Shown in pieces: positions 1 to 5,939 of a DNA stretch of 7,573 nt (position 1 is the stretch's first letter; each line of letters begins with the position of its first letter). A program made the position numbers and the translations under genes. Under the pieces are notes generated by a model. It was not told where the DNA came from and did no database searches. It saw only the letters and a program-made list of their open reading frames with translations. The stretch comes from an uncultured Phycisphaera sp. (GTDB lineage: Bacteria; Planctomycetota; Phycisphaerae; Phycisphaerales; SM1A02), in the NCBI GenBank assembly GCA_937911845.1, contig CALDQF010000014.1, positions 1 to 7,573 of the forward strand, in the 5' to 3' direction.

Positions 1-573
1 CCCCAGGGCATCCGCGTAAAGATTTACGGTCTTGACGTTGCCGACATCCGGAGAGACCAGTGTCAGATCACCCAGTTCCTCGCGAGCCTTTTCAAATCGA
101 CTCCGGAAGATTGGAACAGCCGTGACATGGTCCACGGGAATGTCAAAGAATCCCTGAATCTGAGCCGCATGCAGATCAAGACAAAGCACACGATCCGCGC
201 CAGCTTCCGTCAACATGTTGGCGACAAGCTTCGCTGTAATGGGAACGCGACCTTCGTCTTTTCGATCTTGCCGAGCGTATCCGAAGTATGGGATCACCGC
301 GGTAATACGGCGGGCACTCGCACGCCGCAGACAATCAATCCAAACCAAAAGTTCTACCAGACGGTCGTTGACCGGCTCGCAGGTGGACTGGACAACAAAG
401 CAATCACGACCGCGAACGTCCTCTTGAACCCGCACAATGATTTCACCATCTGGGAAGCGGTCAGCCGAACCGCTGGACACACGAAGGTTCAAATGTTGGG
501 CCATGCTCTCGGCAAGTGCTTTGCCGCCTGAACCGGCAAAAATACGGAGCGTGTCGCGGTCAGCCACTGTCAT
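1..573 (-). CDS. prs: Ribose-phosphate pyrophosphokinase (PRPP synthetase), N-terminal 191 residues, cut by window edge
   Basis: Makes 5-phosphoribosyl-1-pyrophosphate from ribose 5-phosphate and ATP in the cytoplasm, supplying purine, pyrimidine, histidine, tryptophan and NAD synthesis. Reading the minus strand from the ATG at 573-571 gives [20 protein letters not shown], followed by the family blocks: FPDGE near residue 60, the catalytic-flexible-loop region [10 protein letters not shown] near 105-115, [18 protein letters not shown] near 142-159, and SPDVGN near 174-179. The typical enzyme is about 310-320 residues, so roughly 40 percent, including the ribose-5-phosphate loop, lies beyond base 1. 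The start is well supported: a perfect AGGAGG lies six bases upstream (580-585), inside the end of the uridyltransferase gene. The ATG overlaps that gene's TGA (ATGA, 570-573), which suggests translational coupling. No anomaly is visible in the part present. Confidence 0.96.
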   Translation of the reverse strand, partial: MTVADRDTLRIFAGSGGKALAESMAQHLNLRVSSGSADRFPDGEIIVRVQEDVRGRDCFVVQSTCEPVNDRLVELLVWIDCLRRASARRITAVIPYFGYARQDRKDEGRVPITAKLVANMLTEAGADRVLCLDLHAAQIQGFFDIPVDHVTAVPIFRSRFEKAREELGDLTLVSPDVGNVKTVNLYADALG

Positions 574-1376
574 GCCAAGCCTCCTGTTGCGCTTTGCGCT
601 AAACGATTTTGAAGGATCTCATCCACTCTGGCAAGTTGTTGCAGTGTGTTGATCGACAATACATCTTCCTGCGGGACTTCGTCCAACAGGGTCACATGGT
701 GCCCCTGCCCCCTCAGAATGCCAGGCACGTCTGTTAAATAATATTCACCGCCAGTGTCATCTGGTCGAAGACCATGAAGGGCGGCGAATAAGGATTTTCG
801 ATCAAAGCAGTAGTAGCTGGGGTTGACTTCAGAAATACGCAACTGCTCGTTGGTCGCATTTTTCTGTTCAACGATGGCGGCGAAATTGCCACCCGAATCA
901 CGAACTATCCGGCCGTACCCAGTGGGGTCATCGATGCACGCGGTCGCCAGCGACGCCACGGCAGATGCCTCCCGGTGCGTGGCAAGCAGCCTCACGAGAA
1001 CCGAGGACCGAATAAGGGGGCCATCGCCCGCCAGGACCAGAACATCATCTGCATCTCCAACCTCAGATTCAGCACACAGGGTGGCGTGGCCGGTACCAAG
1101 CTGCGCCGTCTGCTCGGCGAAAGAGACGCCTTCACGGTCAGCCATGGCTTCACGGACAAGTTCTTGGCCATATCCCACAACCAGAACAATTCTCTTTACC
1201 CCGGCGTCCTCGGCAGCATCAACCACCCAATCAAGAATGGGGCGACCAGCGACCAGATGCATCACCTTGGGGAGATCGGAGTCCATCCGTGTGCCCTTTC
1301 CTGCGGCCAGAATGACAGCAGCCGACACACGGTCGGAGTAGACGGAGGCATGGGTTGCTGTGATAGGAGTCTGCAT
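570..1376 (-). CDS. glmU: GlmU-type N-acetylglucosamine-1-phosphate uridyltransferase, pyrophosphorylase domain only
   Basis: Predicted to join UTP and GlcNAc-1-phosphate into UDP-GlcNAc, the precursor of peptidoglycan and LPS sugars, in the cytoplasm. Numbered from the ATG at 1376-1374 (268 residues), the Rossmann-like nucleotidyltransferase domain fills the protein. It starts with LAAGKGTRM and the PK pair near residues 23-37. QLGTGHA (uridine binding) lies near 91-97, and AGDGPL, with the metal-binding Asp, near 116-121. EQKNATNEQ and SEVNPSYY lie mid-domain, and the INTLQQLA Asn, equivalent to the second metal ligand, is near the end. Bifunctional GlmU is about 450 residues; the left-handed beta-helix acetyltransferase half is absent, with no decayed remnant before prs. 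An upstream TTG in the same frame lies inside the tRNA gene and was rejected. The chosen ATG has no clear Shine-Dalgarno, and a GTG at 1328-1326 is an alternative. Another sugar-1-phosphate nucleotidyltransferase is possible, but the motif set is GlmU-like. Confidence 0.88.
   Translation of the reverse strand: MQTPITATHASVYSDRVSAAVILAAGKGTRMDSDLPKVMHLVAGRPILDWVVDAAEDAGVKRIVLVVGYGQELVREAMADREGVSFAEQTAQLGTGHATLCAESEVGDADDVLVLAGDGPLIRSSVLVRLLATHREASAVASLATACIDDPTGYGRIVRDSGGNFAAIVEQKNATNEQLRISEVNPSYYCFDRKSLFAALHGLRPDDTGGEYYLTDVPGILRGQGHHVTLLDEVPQEDVLSINTLQQLARVDEILQNRLAQSATGGLA
580..585 (-). promoter_or_regulatory. Ribosome binding site of prs
   Basis: The minus strand reads AGGAGG here, six bases before the ATG of prs, and fixes that start. 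It lies inside the 3' end of the upstream uridyltransferase gene, so ribosomes finishing that gene are placed to reinitiate on prs. Confidence 0.8.
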
Positions 1377-1416
1377 CCAGGAAGGGTCGATGACGATGAG
1401 GTCCGGCTTCCGGCAA

Positions 1417-1487
1417 TTGGCCCGCCAAGATTCGAACTTGGACAAGCAGTACCAAAAACTGCTGTGCTACCGTTACACCACGGGCCA
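1417..1487 (-). tRNA. tRNA-Gln (anticodon UUG)
   Basis: The minus strand folds into a complete 71-nt cloverleaf. The acceptor stem TGGCCCG/CGGGCCA is seven perfect pairs. The D arm is GTGT/GCAC with a 7-nt loop. The anticodon stem GCAGT/ACTGC carries the loop TTTTGGT, so the anticodon is TTG (1455-1453) and reads CAA/CAG. The variable loop is four bases, and the T arm CCAAG/CTTGG carries TTCGAAT. U1-A72 is typical of tRNA-Gln. The discriminator base is A (1417), and the next bases are TTG, so CCA is not encoded and must be added. E. coli tRNA-Gln has G73, a GlnRS identity base; A73 here is a mild oddity. The gene lies 40 bases before the glmU start with no terminator visible between them, so it probably shares a transcript with glmU-prs. 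Confidence 0.96.
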
Positions 1488-1489
1488 GT

Positions 1490-1713
1490 TGCCGGAGGTC
1501 GGAACCTCTATGTCACCCCGTCGGGCGATGATCTTGACGGGTTCGTTCGTGCGTCCACGAAAGATCCGATGGGTACCCGGAAGAATCCGGGGCGGCCCCA
1601 CCGGTCAAGACCGGATGCGAACCGCGGCGAAAAGAGCTGGAACGTTCGCGTTGCCGCGATGGAACGCCCCATGTGGTGCAGACAGATGAGTGCCCTCACC
1701 ACGGCTCAGAGAA
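1490..1713 (-). other. Hairpin-rich leader between promoter and tRNA-Gln; candidate structured RNA
   Basis: This stretch of about 225 bases has no convincing gene. Read on the minus strand it holds a series of short perfect stems: GTGGTG/CACCAC (1702-1697 with 1678-1673), GCGAAC/GTTCGC (1649-1644 with 1622-1617), CCGGT/ACCGG around CTTG (1614-1601), CCCGGA/TCCGGG around TTCT (1591-1576), TTCGTG/CACGAA around GACG (1561-1546), CCCGTC/GACGGG with a 13-nt loop (1541-1517), and GAGGT/ACCTC around TCCG (1508-1495). A second GGGG/CCCC pairing competes with the CCCGGA stem. Nothing matches the conserved cores of RNase P RNA, tmRNA, SRP RNA or 6S RNA that I can recall. A 64-codon reading frame here (1508-1702) has no protein-family look. 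It could be a noncoding RNA, a processed tRNA leader, or chance pairing in GC-rich DNA. Confidence 0.35.
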
Positions 1714-1720
1714 GTGAATC

Positions 1721-1748
1721 ATTGTAGACGGTCCGAAGAAACCGTCAA
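1721..1748 (-). promoter_or_regulatory. Sigma70-type promoter for the leader, tRNA-Gln, glmU and prs
   Basis: On the minus strand TTGACG (1748-1743) and TACAAT (1726-1721) are separated by 16 bases, each one mismatch from the sigma70 consensus. Initiation would fall near 1713-1715, about 225 bases before the tRNA. It begins 11 bases after the stop of the TSCPD gene, where a new transcription unit is expected. It is the clearest promoter I found in the window. Confidence 0.6.
1727..1746 (-). repeat. Inverted repeat within the promoter spacer (possible operator)
   Basis: GACGGT and ACCGTC form a perfect six-base dyad separated by eight bases. It fills the spacer between the -10 and -35 boxes and overlaps four bases of the -35. 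A repressor bound here would block RNA polymerase. In RNA from upstream it would form a 6-bp hairpin, but no T-run follows, so an intrinsic terminator for the upstream gene is less likely. Confidence 0.4.
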
Positions 1749-1759
1749 CCCAGAGCGTG

Positions 1760-2185
1760 TCAGACTGCTCCAGAGAATGCAGGGGCGGGAGACTCTTGGG
1801 CACCGAATGGCTCTGAATCGGCCTGAAGGCTGGTGACGGCCGAACTCTGCAAATACTTCGATACATAATCCAAAATGGACGAACATTCGGGGATATCCGG
1901 GTTACTAGTCGGCCCCATTGGGTCAAATCGCATGCCCTCGAAGCGCTTGCAAGCTTCTGAAGTGGGCAAGCCAAACTGCAGACACAAACTGAAGGCCCGA
2001 CAGAACCCCTGGATCAACCCAGACAGAGTGGAACCTTCCTTGGCCATCTTGATGAAGATTTCCCCAACACTGCCATCGTCAAAAAGCCCGAGCGTCAGAT
2101 AGCCCTCATGGCCGTTGATGGAAAACTTGTGGGTGATGCTCTCACGGGTACTTGACAAGGTTCGGCGGTTGTTCAAACTGGTCAT
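1760..2185 (-). CDS. Stand-alone TSCPD-type domain of class II (B12-dependent) ribonucleotide reductase
   Basis: A 141-residue protein matching the segment near the C-terminus of NrdJ. Residues about 13-50 (ESITHKFSINGHEGYLTLGL, then DDGSVGEIFIKMAKEGST) and 51-115 (a GLIQGF helix, LQFGLP, the RFDP.G..SNPDIPE block and SSILDYV) follow the family order. The catalytic barrel and thiyl-radical machinery are absent, and no other nrd gene is in the window. The C-terminal Cys pair and zinc-ribbon-like tail of full-length NrdJ are also missing; residues 116-141 are a low-complexity Ser/Ala/Pro tail. It may be a partner subunit of a split reductase (compare NrdJa/NrdJb of Pseudomonas aeruginosa) or a separately evolved regulator. 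The ATG at 2185-2183 was chosen because GGAG lies five bases upstream and because homology begins just after it. The gene follows the membrane protein by 56 bases, probably in the same operon. Confidence 0.82.
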   Translation of the reverse strand: MTSLNNRRTLSSTRESITHKFSINGHEGYLTLGLFDDGSVGEIFIKMAKEGSTLSGLIQGFCRAFSLCLQFGLPTSEACKRFEGMRFDPMGPTSNPDIPECSSILDYVSKYLQSSAVTSLQADSEPFGAQESPAPAFSGAV

Positions 2186-2241
2186 TGGGGCTCCGGACTG
2201 GGGACTTATTGGACTATGTCGGTCAACCGATGCTTGGGCGC

Positions 2242-2712
2242 TCACCCAAGGGCAGAGAAATGTACCCAAACCTCAGCAATGAGGAGTCCACACGAAAGTC
2301 CGAGGAGCAACCCGGCCCAAATCGACCGAGCAGACGTCGCAAAAGGGATCCCTGAGGCCGCAATTGCAGCCAGAAGCATGACCATGGGGACCGCTTCCAG
2401 GGAGGCCATGTCCGAAGGGGTCAACCATGCCGCCATCAACATTGAGCAGGCCACCAAACTCTCGGGCGGGACAACTGGCTGCTGGCGGGCCAAGTCCGCC
2501 GCCATCAGCAAGCCAAAACTTGACAGAAGGACCGGATCGTTGCCTCCGGAGACAATCAACAAGCTCGCAACCACGACTGGAACCCACCACGCCCCAACAC
2601 GTTCGGATTGATTCAGTCGCCGCAGAACAACAAAGGGCAAAAGCACGATGGCCGCCCTCCCCCCAAAGGCGGCTCCCAGCCCCAGAGCCAACAGCAGACC
2701 CCCGATGCTCAC
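2242..2712 (-). CDS. Small multi-pass membrane protein of unknown function
   Basis: I do not recognise a family. From the GTG at 2712-2710 the product is 156 residues with about five or six hydrophobic segments: residues 3-30 (long, Gly/Ala/Leu-rich, perhaps two passes around Arg19), 42-56, 60-74, 84-97, 106-122 and 130-149. A short basic loop RRLNQSER (31-38) probably faces the cytoplasm. There are no conserved histidines, cysteine pairs or ATP-binding motifs. The start is well supported: GGAGG lies seven bases upstream (2720-2724), and the GTG overlaps the mfd stop as GTGA (2709-2712). Extending the frame further upstream would run through the 3' end of mfd and was rejected. Close coupling to mfd implies co-expression but does not show a shared role. 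Confidence 0.75.
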   Translation of the reverse strand: MSIGGLLLALGLGAAFGGRAAIVLLPFVVLRRLNQSERVGAWWVPVVVASLLIVSGGNDPVLLSSFGLLMAADLARQQPVVPPESLVACSMLMAAWLTPSDMASLEAVPMVMLLAAIAASGIPFATSARSIWAGLLLGLSCGLLIAEVWVHFSALG

Positions 2713-5700
2713 ACGGCATCCTCCGGCGGGACCAAGTGCTTGCAAAGCGTTCGGACGACCTGAGATGCATCGGCAACACGCTTCGCGGGTCGATACCAAA
2801 CTTCTTTATGACCACCATGCTTGGCATCAACAAGACGGAGGGCCCCCGGCGCTTTTAACAACTTGTCTCGCAAGTCTTCGGGGCGCGTTGAGGTAAAAAC
2901 AACATCTTGGCCATCCCGAGCGACGGCTGAAACGTTGGCCTGAGCGGCAGCCACTCTGATCATGGCCAAGTCAAAGAGCAATTTGGTCCTCCTAGGCAAC
3001 TTTCCGTAGGCCGACGACAGATCCCTGCACAAGTCCCGCAGAGCATCTGAGGAATCGGACCGAGCGATGCGACGGTACACGTCAAGGCGGCGAGAGTCGA
3101 CCGGAATCCAGGCGACTGGTATCCCACCGCGAATCCCCAAATCAACAGATGTTGAAAGGTGATCCACACTGATCTCTTGACGAAGTTCTGACACGGCTTG
3201 TTCCAGTAACTGGCAATACATCTCGTAGCCAACCGTCAAAATGTGACCGCTTTGCTCTGGACCGAGGAGGTTGCCAGCTCCGCGAATTTCAAGGTCACGC
3301 ATGGCGATTCGGAAGCCGGCGCCAAGCATGGAATACCGCTCCAATGTGCGAAGTCGCTCAAGAGCGGTTGGATCTTCAACCCCATTTTCCGGAAGCATCA
3401 AATAACAAAAAGCCCGTTCACGAGAACGACCCACCCGGCCTCGCAACTGGTGAAGCTGGGCGAGGCCAAAACGATTGGCGTTGCGAATGATCATCGTGTT
3501 CGCACGAGGGACATCGAGTCCGTTTTCAACAATAGTTGTAGAAACCAGAACGTCAGACTTCCCTTGTACGAAGGAACGCATGACAGAGTCCAGGGCGCTG
3601 GCGGCCATTTGGCCATGGCCAACGGCAACCGAGACATTAGGGACAAGAGACGAGATCTCGTTGGCCACGTCTTCGATGTCCTGGACACGGTTGTGCAAGA
3701 CATATACCTGCCCCCCACGATCCACCTCTCGTTGGATAGCACGCTGGACCCGCCCCACCTGATAAGGGATGACCTCTGTGACCACCGGGCGGCGTTCGAC
3801 AGGTGGCGTTGTCAAAGTACTGATGTCACGGAGTTCCATCATCGACATGTGCAGGGTGCGAGGTATGGGCGTTGCCGTTAGGACCAAGACGTCTGCCAAC
3901 GCTCGAATTTCGAGAAGACGCTGCTTGTGCTCGACACCAAACCTCTGTTCCTCGTCAATGATGACCAAGCCTAAATCTGAAAAAGACACGTCCTTGGAAA
4001 GCAACCGATGGGTTCCGACCAAAACATCAACCTCACCCTTTGCCGTAGATTTCAGGACCCCTTGAGCCTCTTCGCGGGTTCGCAGCCGGCTCAAACCTTC
4101 GACGCGAAAAGGGAATCCGGCAAAGCGTTCTCGGAATGATCGCAAATGCTGCTCCGCAAGCACCGTGGTAGGGACCAGCACCGCAACCTGTCGCCCCGAC
4201 TCCACGGCCTTGAAAGCCGCCCGCAACGCCACTTCGGTTTTGCCAAACCCAACATCCCCGCAGACGAGACGATCCATGGGACGGGATTTGGCCATGTCAC
4301 GTTTGACTGCCTCGATAGCCGAAAGCTGATCCTCGGTCTCGGCAAATGGGAATCCGGCCTCAAATTCATGCTGCCATTCTGTATCGCTGGGGTAGGAAAT
4401 GCCGGGTGTGCTCTCCCGCACAGCTTGGACTCGAATCAATTCTGCGGCCAAGTCCCGGACGGCGTCTTTCACCTTCCCTTTCTTTTTTTTCCAGCGACCG
4501 CCGCCGTATGAGGACAGTTCCGGAGCAGACCGACCCCCAATGAATTTCTGCACCAACTCGGCTTTCACCGCCGGCACAGCCAGCCGAGTCCCCCCGGAAA
4601 AAAGTAAAATTAGAAACTCTTCCTCATCGTCTCCCTCACGACGCAACTCAAGACCGAGATATTGCGCAATGCCGTGCTCGCGGTGCACCACGTAGTCGCC
4701 GGATTCCATTTCGACAAACGCGTCCAATGACCGGGCGGAGCCGAGTCCGACCGATCGCGCGGGGCGTTGCCACCGGCCAAGCAGCTCATGCCAAGGCACA
4801 TGGATCTGAATCTCTCGCGATGTGGCCACAAAGCCACGCTCCAAACGCAATGATTGCACCTGTATTTCGAAGTGAGGACTGGAGGAAACGGCACCATCAA
4901 CCACCCGTTGAGCGCGAGATATCTCGCCGGGATCCTCCACGTACACCGTGACTCGAGCGTCTGGAAACTGGTTCCGAAGGTAAGACAGCGCATCGGATGG
5001 GTCAGTGGGCAACTCAGGGAGAGCGGCCGTCGGCCATTCCAGTTGCTGCTCCGCAGTCCCAGCACTTTGAGAAATCTCCAGTTGCAATGCGCTTCGCTCC
5101 AGGATGGCCTCCAACACTCGGGGTGGCCCATGGACGCTTCGAATCGCTGAGCGGTCAAAGGCACTTCGGCCCCGTTCCACCAAATCGAGAGGCTCAAGAA
5201 GGATTGATGTGACAGGACTCGAGAGGAAGTCCACCAAGTGTCCTTGAGGATCCCGCGTCAGAACCTCGGGAGGCGCAAGGAGCAGTGAAGTAGAACCGCG
5301 GCGTTCCGCTGAGGCCATGGAGTCCAGGTCAATACCTCGAATGCTCTCCAGTTCGTCTCCAAAAAAATCCAGACGAAACGGAGGTTCCCCACTGGCCGGA
5401 AAAATATCGACCACATCACCACGAAGGGCAAAATCGCCCGGTTCAGAAACGATGGCGGTTCGGTGGTAGCCGGCTTGTGCCAACCTTTGCACCAAATCAC
5501 CTGGCTCGCAACGCCCACGTTCGTGCAGTGGGATCAACCACTGATGGGCCTCTTCAAACGTCAGTGAGCCCTGCATCAAAGCTGACATACTTGCGGCGAC
5601 GAGCATGGGGCCACCTTCAGAAGCACGGCGTATGGTCTCAAGACGACGGTTTAGGGCAGGAGCATTGGGAAGCACATCCGTAGCGATCGGGTCAAGAGGA

Positions 5701-5939
5701 GCAAAATGGGAGGCTTGAGCCCCCAAAGAACGCCAAATGGCGAAGGCTTCCTCAGCATCGTCATGGTGGGCTGTCAGCAGAAGGATCGTGGTGTTGGAGG
5801 ACCGAAACAGGAATTCCGCCAACAGTGCGGCCGTGGTCACACCACAGCCACCAATCAAACCGACAGTTCCGGAATCAGGAATTTTCGGATTCCCGTCAAA
5901 AAGCTCTAGAGGATTGGTTCGGACTTCGGACTGGGTCAC
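2709..5939 (-). CDS. mfd: Transcription-repair coupling factor Mfd
   Basis: A DNA translocase that removes RNA polymerase stalled at lesions and recruits UvrA to start nucleotide excision repair. The 1076-residue product has the full Mfd order and is slightly shorter than the E. coli protein (1148). Residues about 10-330 are the UvrB-like N-terminal region, with the DVVDIFPASGEPPFRLDFFG segment at 175-194. The RNA-polymerase-interacting CarD-like domain is at about 405-475, starting with GDYVVHREHGIAQYLG. A basic linker WKKKKGK is near 483-489. The SF2 helicase core holds Walker A GDVGFGKT at 561-568, the DEEQ box at 662-665, TATPIPRT at 688-695 and GRVGRS at 834-839. The translocation motif RGAGNLLG is at 886-893, and the C-terminal domain ends at 1076. 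The start is GTG, overlapping the upstream gene's TGA (5936-5939), with GAAGG close upstream. No key motif is missing. Confidence 0.97.
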   Translation of the reverse strand: MTQSEVRTNPLELFDGNPKIPDSGTVGLIGGCGVTTAALLAEFLFRSSNTTILLLTAHHDDAEEAFAIWRSLGAQASHFAPLDPIATDVLPNAPALNRRLETIRRASEGGPMLVAASMSALMQGSLTFEEAHQWLIPLHERGRCEPGDLVQRLAQAGYHRTAIVSEPGDFALRGDVVDIFPASGEPPFRLDFFGDELESIRGIDLDSMASAERRGSTSLLLAPPEVLTRDPQGHLVDFLSSPVTSILLEPLDLVERGRSAFDRSAIRSVHGPPRVLEAILERSALQLEISQSAGTAEQQLEWPTAALPELPTDPSDALSYLRNQFPDARVTVYVEDPGEISRAQRVVDGAVSSSPHFEIQVQSLRLERGFVATSREIQIHVPWHELLGRWQRPARSVGLGSARSLDAFVEMESGDYVVHREHGIAQYLGLELRREGDDEEEFLILLFSGGTRLAVPAVKAELVQKFIGGRSAPELSSYGGGRWKKKKGKVKDAVRDLAAELIRVQAVRESTPGISYPSDTEWQHEFEAGFPFAETEDQLSAIEAVKRDMAKSRPMDRLVCGDVGFGKTEVALRAAFKAVESGRQVAVLVPTTVLAEQHLRSFRERFAGFPFRVEGLSRLRTREEAQGVLKSTAKGEVDVLVGTHRLLSKDVSFSDLGLVIIDEEQRFGVEHKQRLLEIRALADVLVLTATPIPRTLHMSMMELRDISTLTTPPVERRPVVTEVIPYQVGRVQRAIQREVDRGGQVYVLHNRVQDIEDVANEISSLVPNVSVAVGHGQMAASALDSVMRSFVQGKSDVLVSTTIVENGLDVPRANTMIIRNANRFGLAQLHQLRGRVGRSRERAFCYLMLPENGVEDPTALERLRTLERYSMLGAGFRIAMRDLEIRGAGNLLGPEQSGHILTVGYEMYCQLLEQAVSELRQEISVDHLSTSVDLGIRGGIPVAWIPVDSRRLDVYRRIARSDSSDALRDLCRDLSSAYGKLPRRTKLLFDLAMIRVAAAQANVSAVARDGQDVVFTSTRPEDLRDKLLKAPGALRLVDAKHGGHKEVWYRPAKRVADASQVVRTLCKHLVPPEDAV

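Noticed and set aside
1377..1445. Extended glmU start at TTG 1445-1443
   Set aside because: It would start inside the T arm of tRNA-Gln, and the added 23 residues have no counterpart in the uridyltransferase family.
1508..1702. 64-codon minus-strand frame in the leader, and a second short frame ending in VKIIARRGDIEVPTSGNWPVV
   Set aside because: Neither has a clear ribosome binding site or family. The second ends inside the tRNA gene, which makes a functional gene unlikely, though a decayed coding remnant cannot be ruled out.
1490..1713. Known RNA identity for the leader (6S, RNase P, tmRNA, SRP RNA)
   Set aside because: The conserved core sequences I know for these RNAs are not present; an Infernal search would settle it.
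975..1727. 250-codon open frame on the plus strand across glmU, the tRNA and the leader
   Set aside because: It runs antisense through a well-supported glmU and straight through a perfect tRNA-Gln, and the translation resembles no protein family. It is open because of GC-rich codon use on the other strand.
1727..1746. Intrinsic terminator for the TSCPD gene
   Set aside because: The 6-bp stem is not followed by a run of T; TACAAT follows instead, which fits a -10 box better.
2273..2833. 186-codon minus-strand frame over the mfd end and the membrane gene
   Set aside because: Out of frame with both mfd and the membrane protein, Cys/Gly/Trp-rich, no ribosome binding site of note; a frame shadow.
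3243..3881. 212-codon plus-strand open frame inside mfd
   Set aside because: Antisense to the conserved helicase core of mfd; composition is His/Arg-rich without domain features.
4610..5197. 195-codon minus-strand frame inside mfd
   Set aside because: A shifted frame of mfd with Trp/Arg/Cys-rich composition; mfd itself is intact here, so no frameshift is needed.
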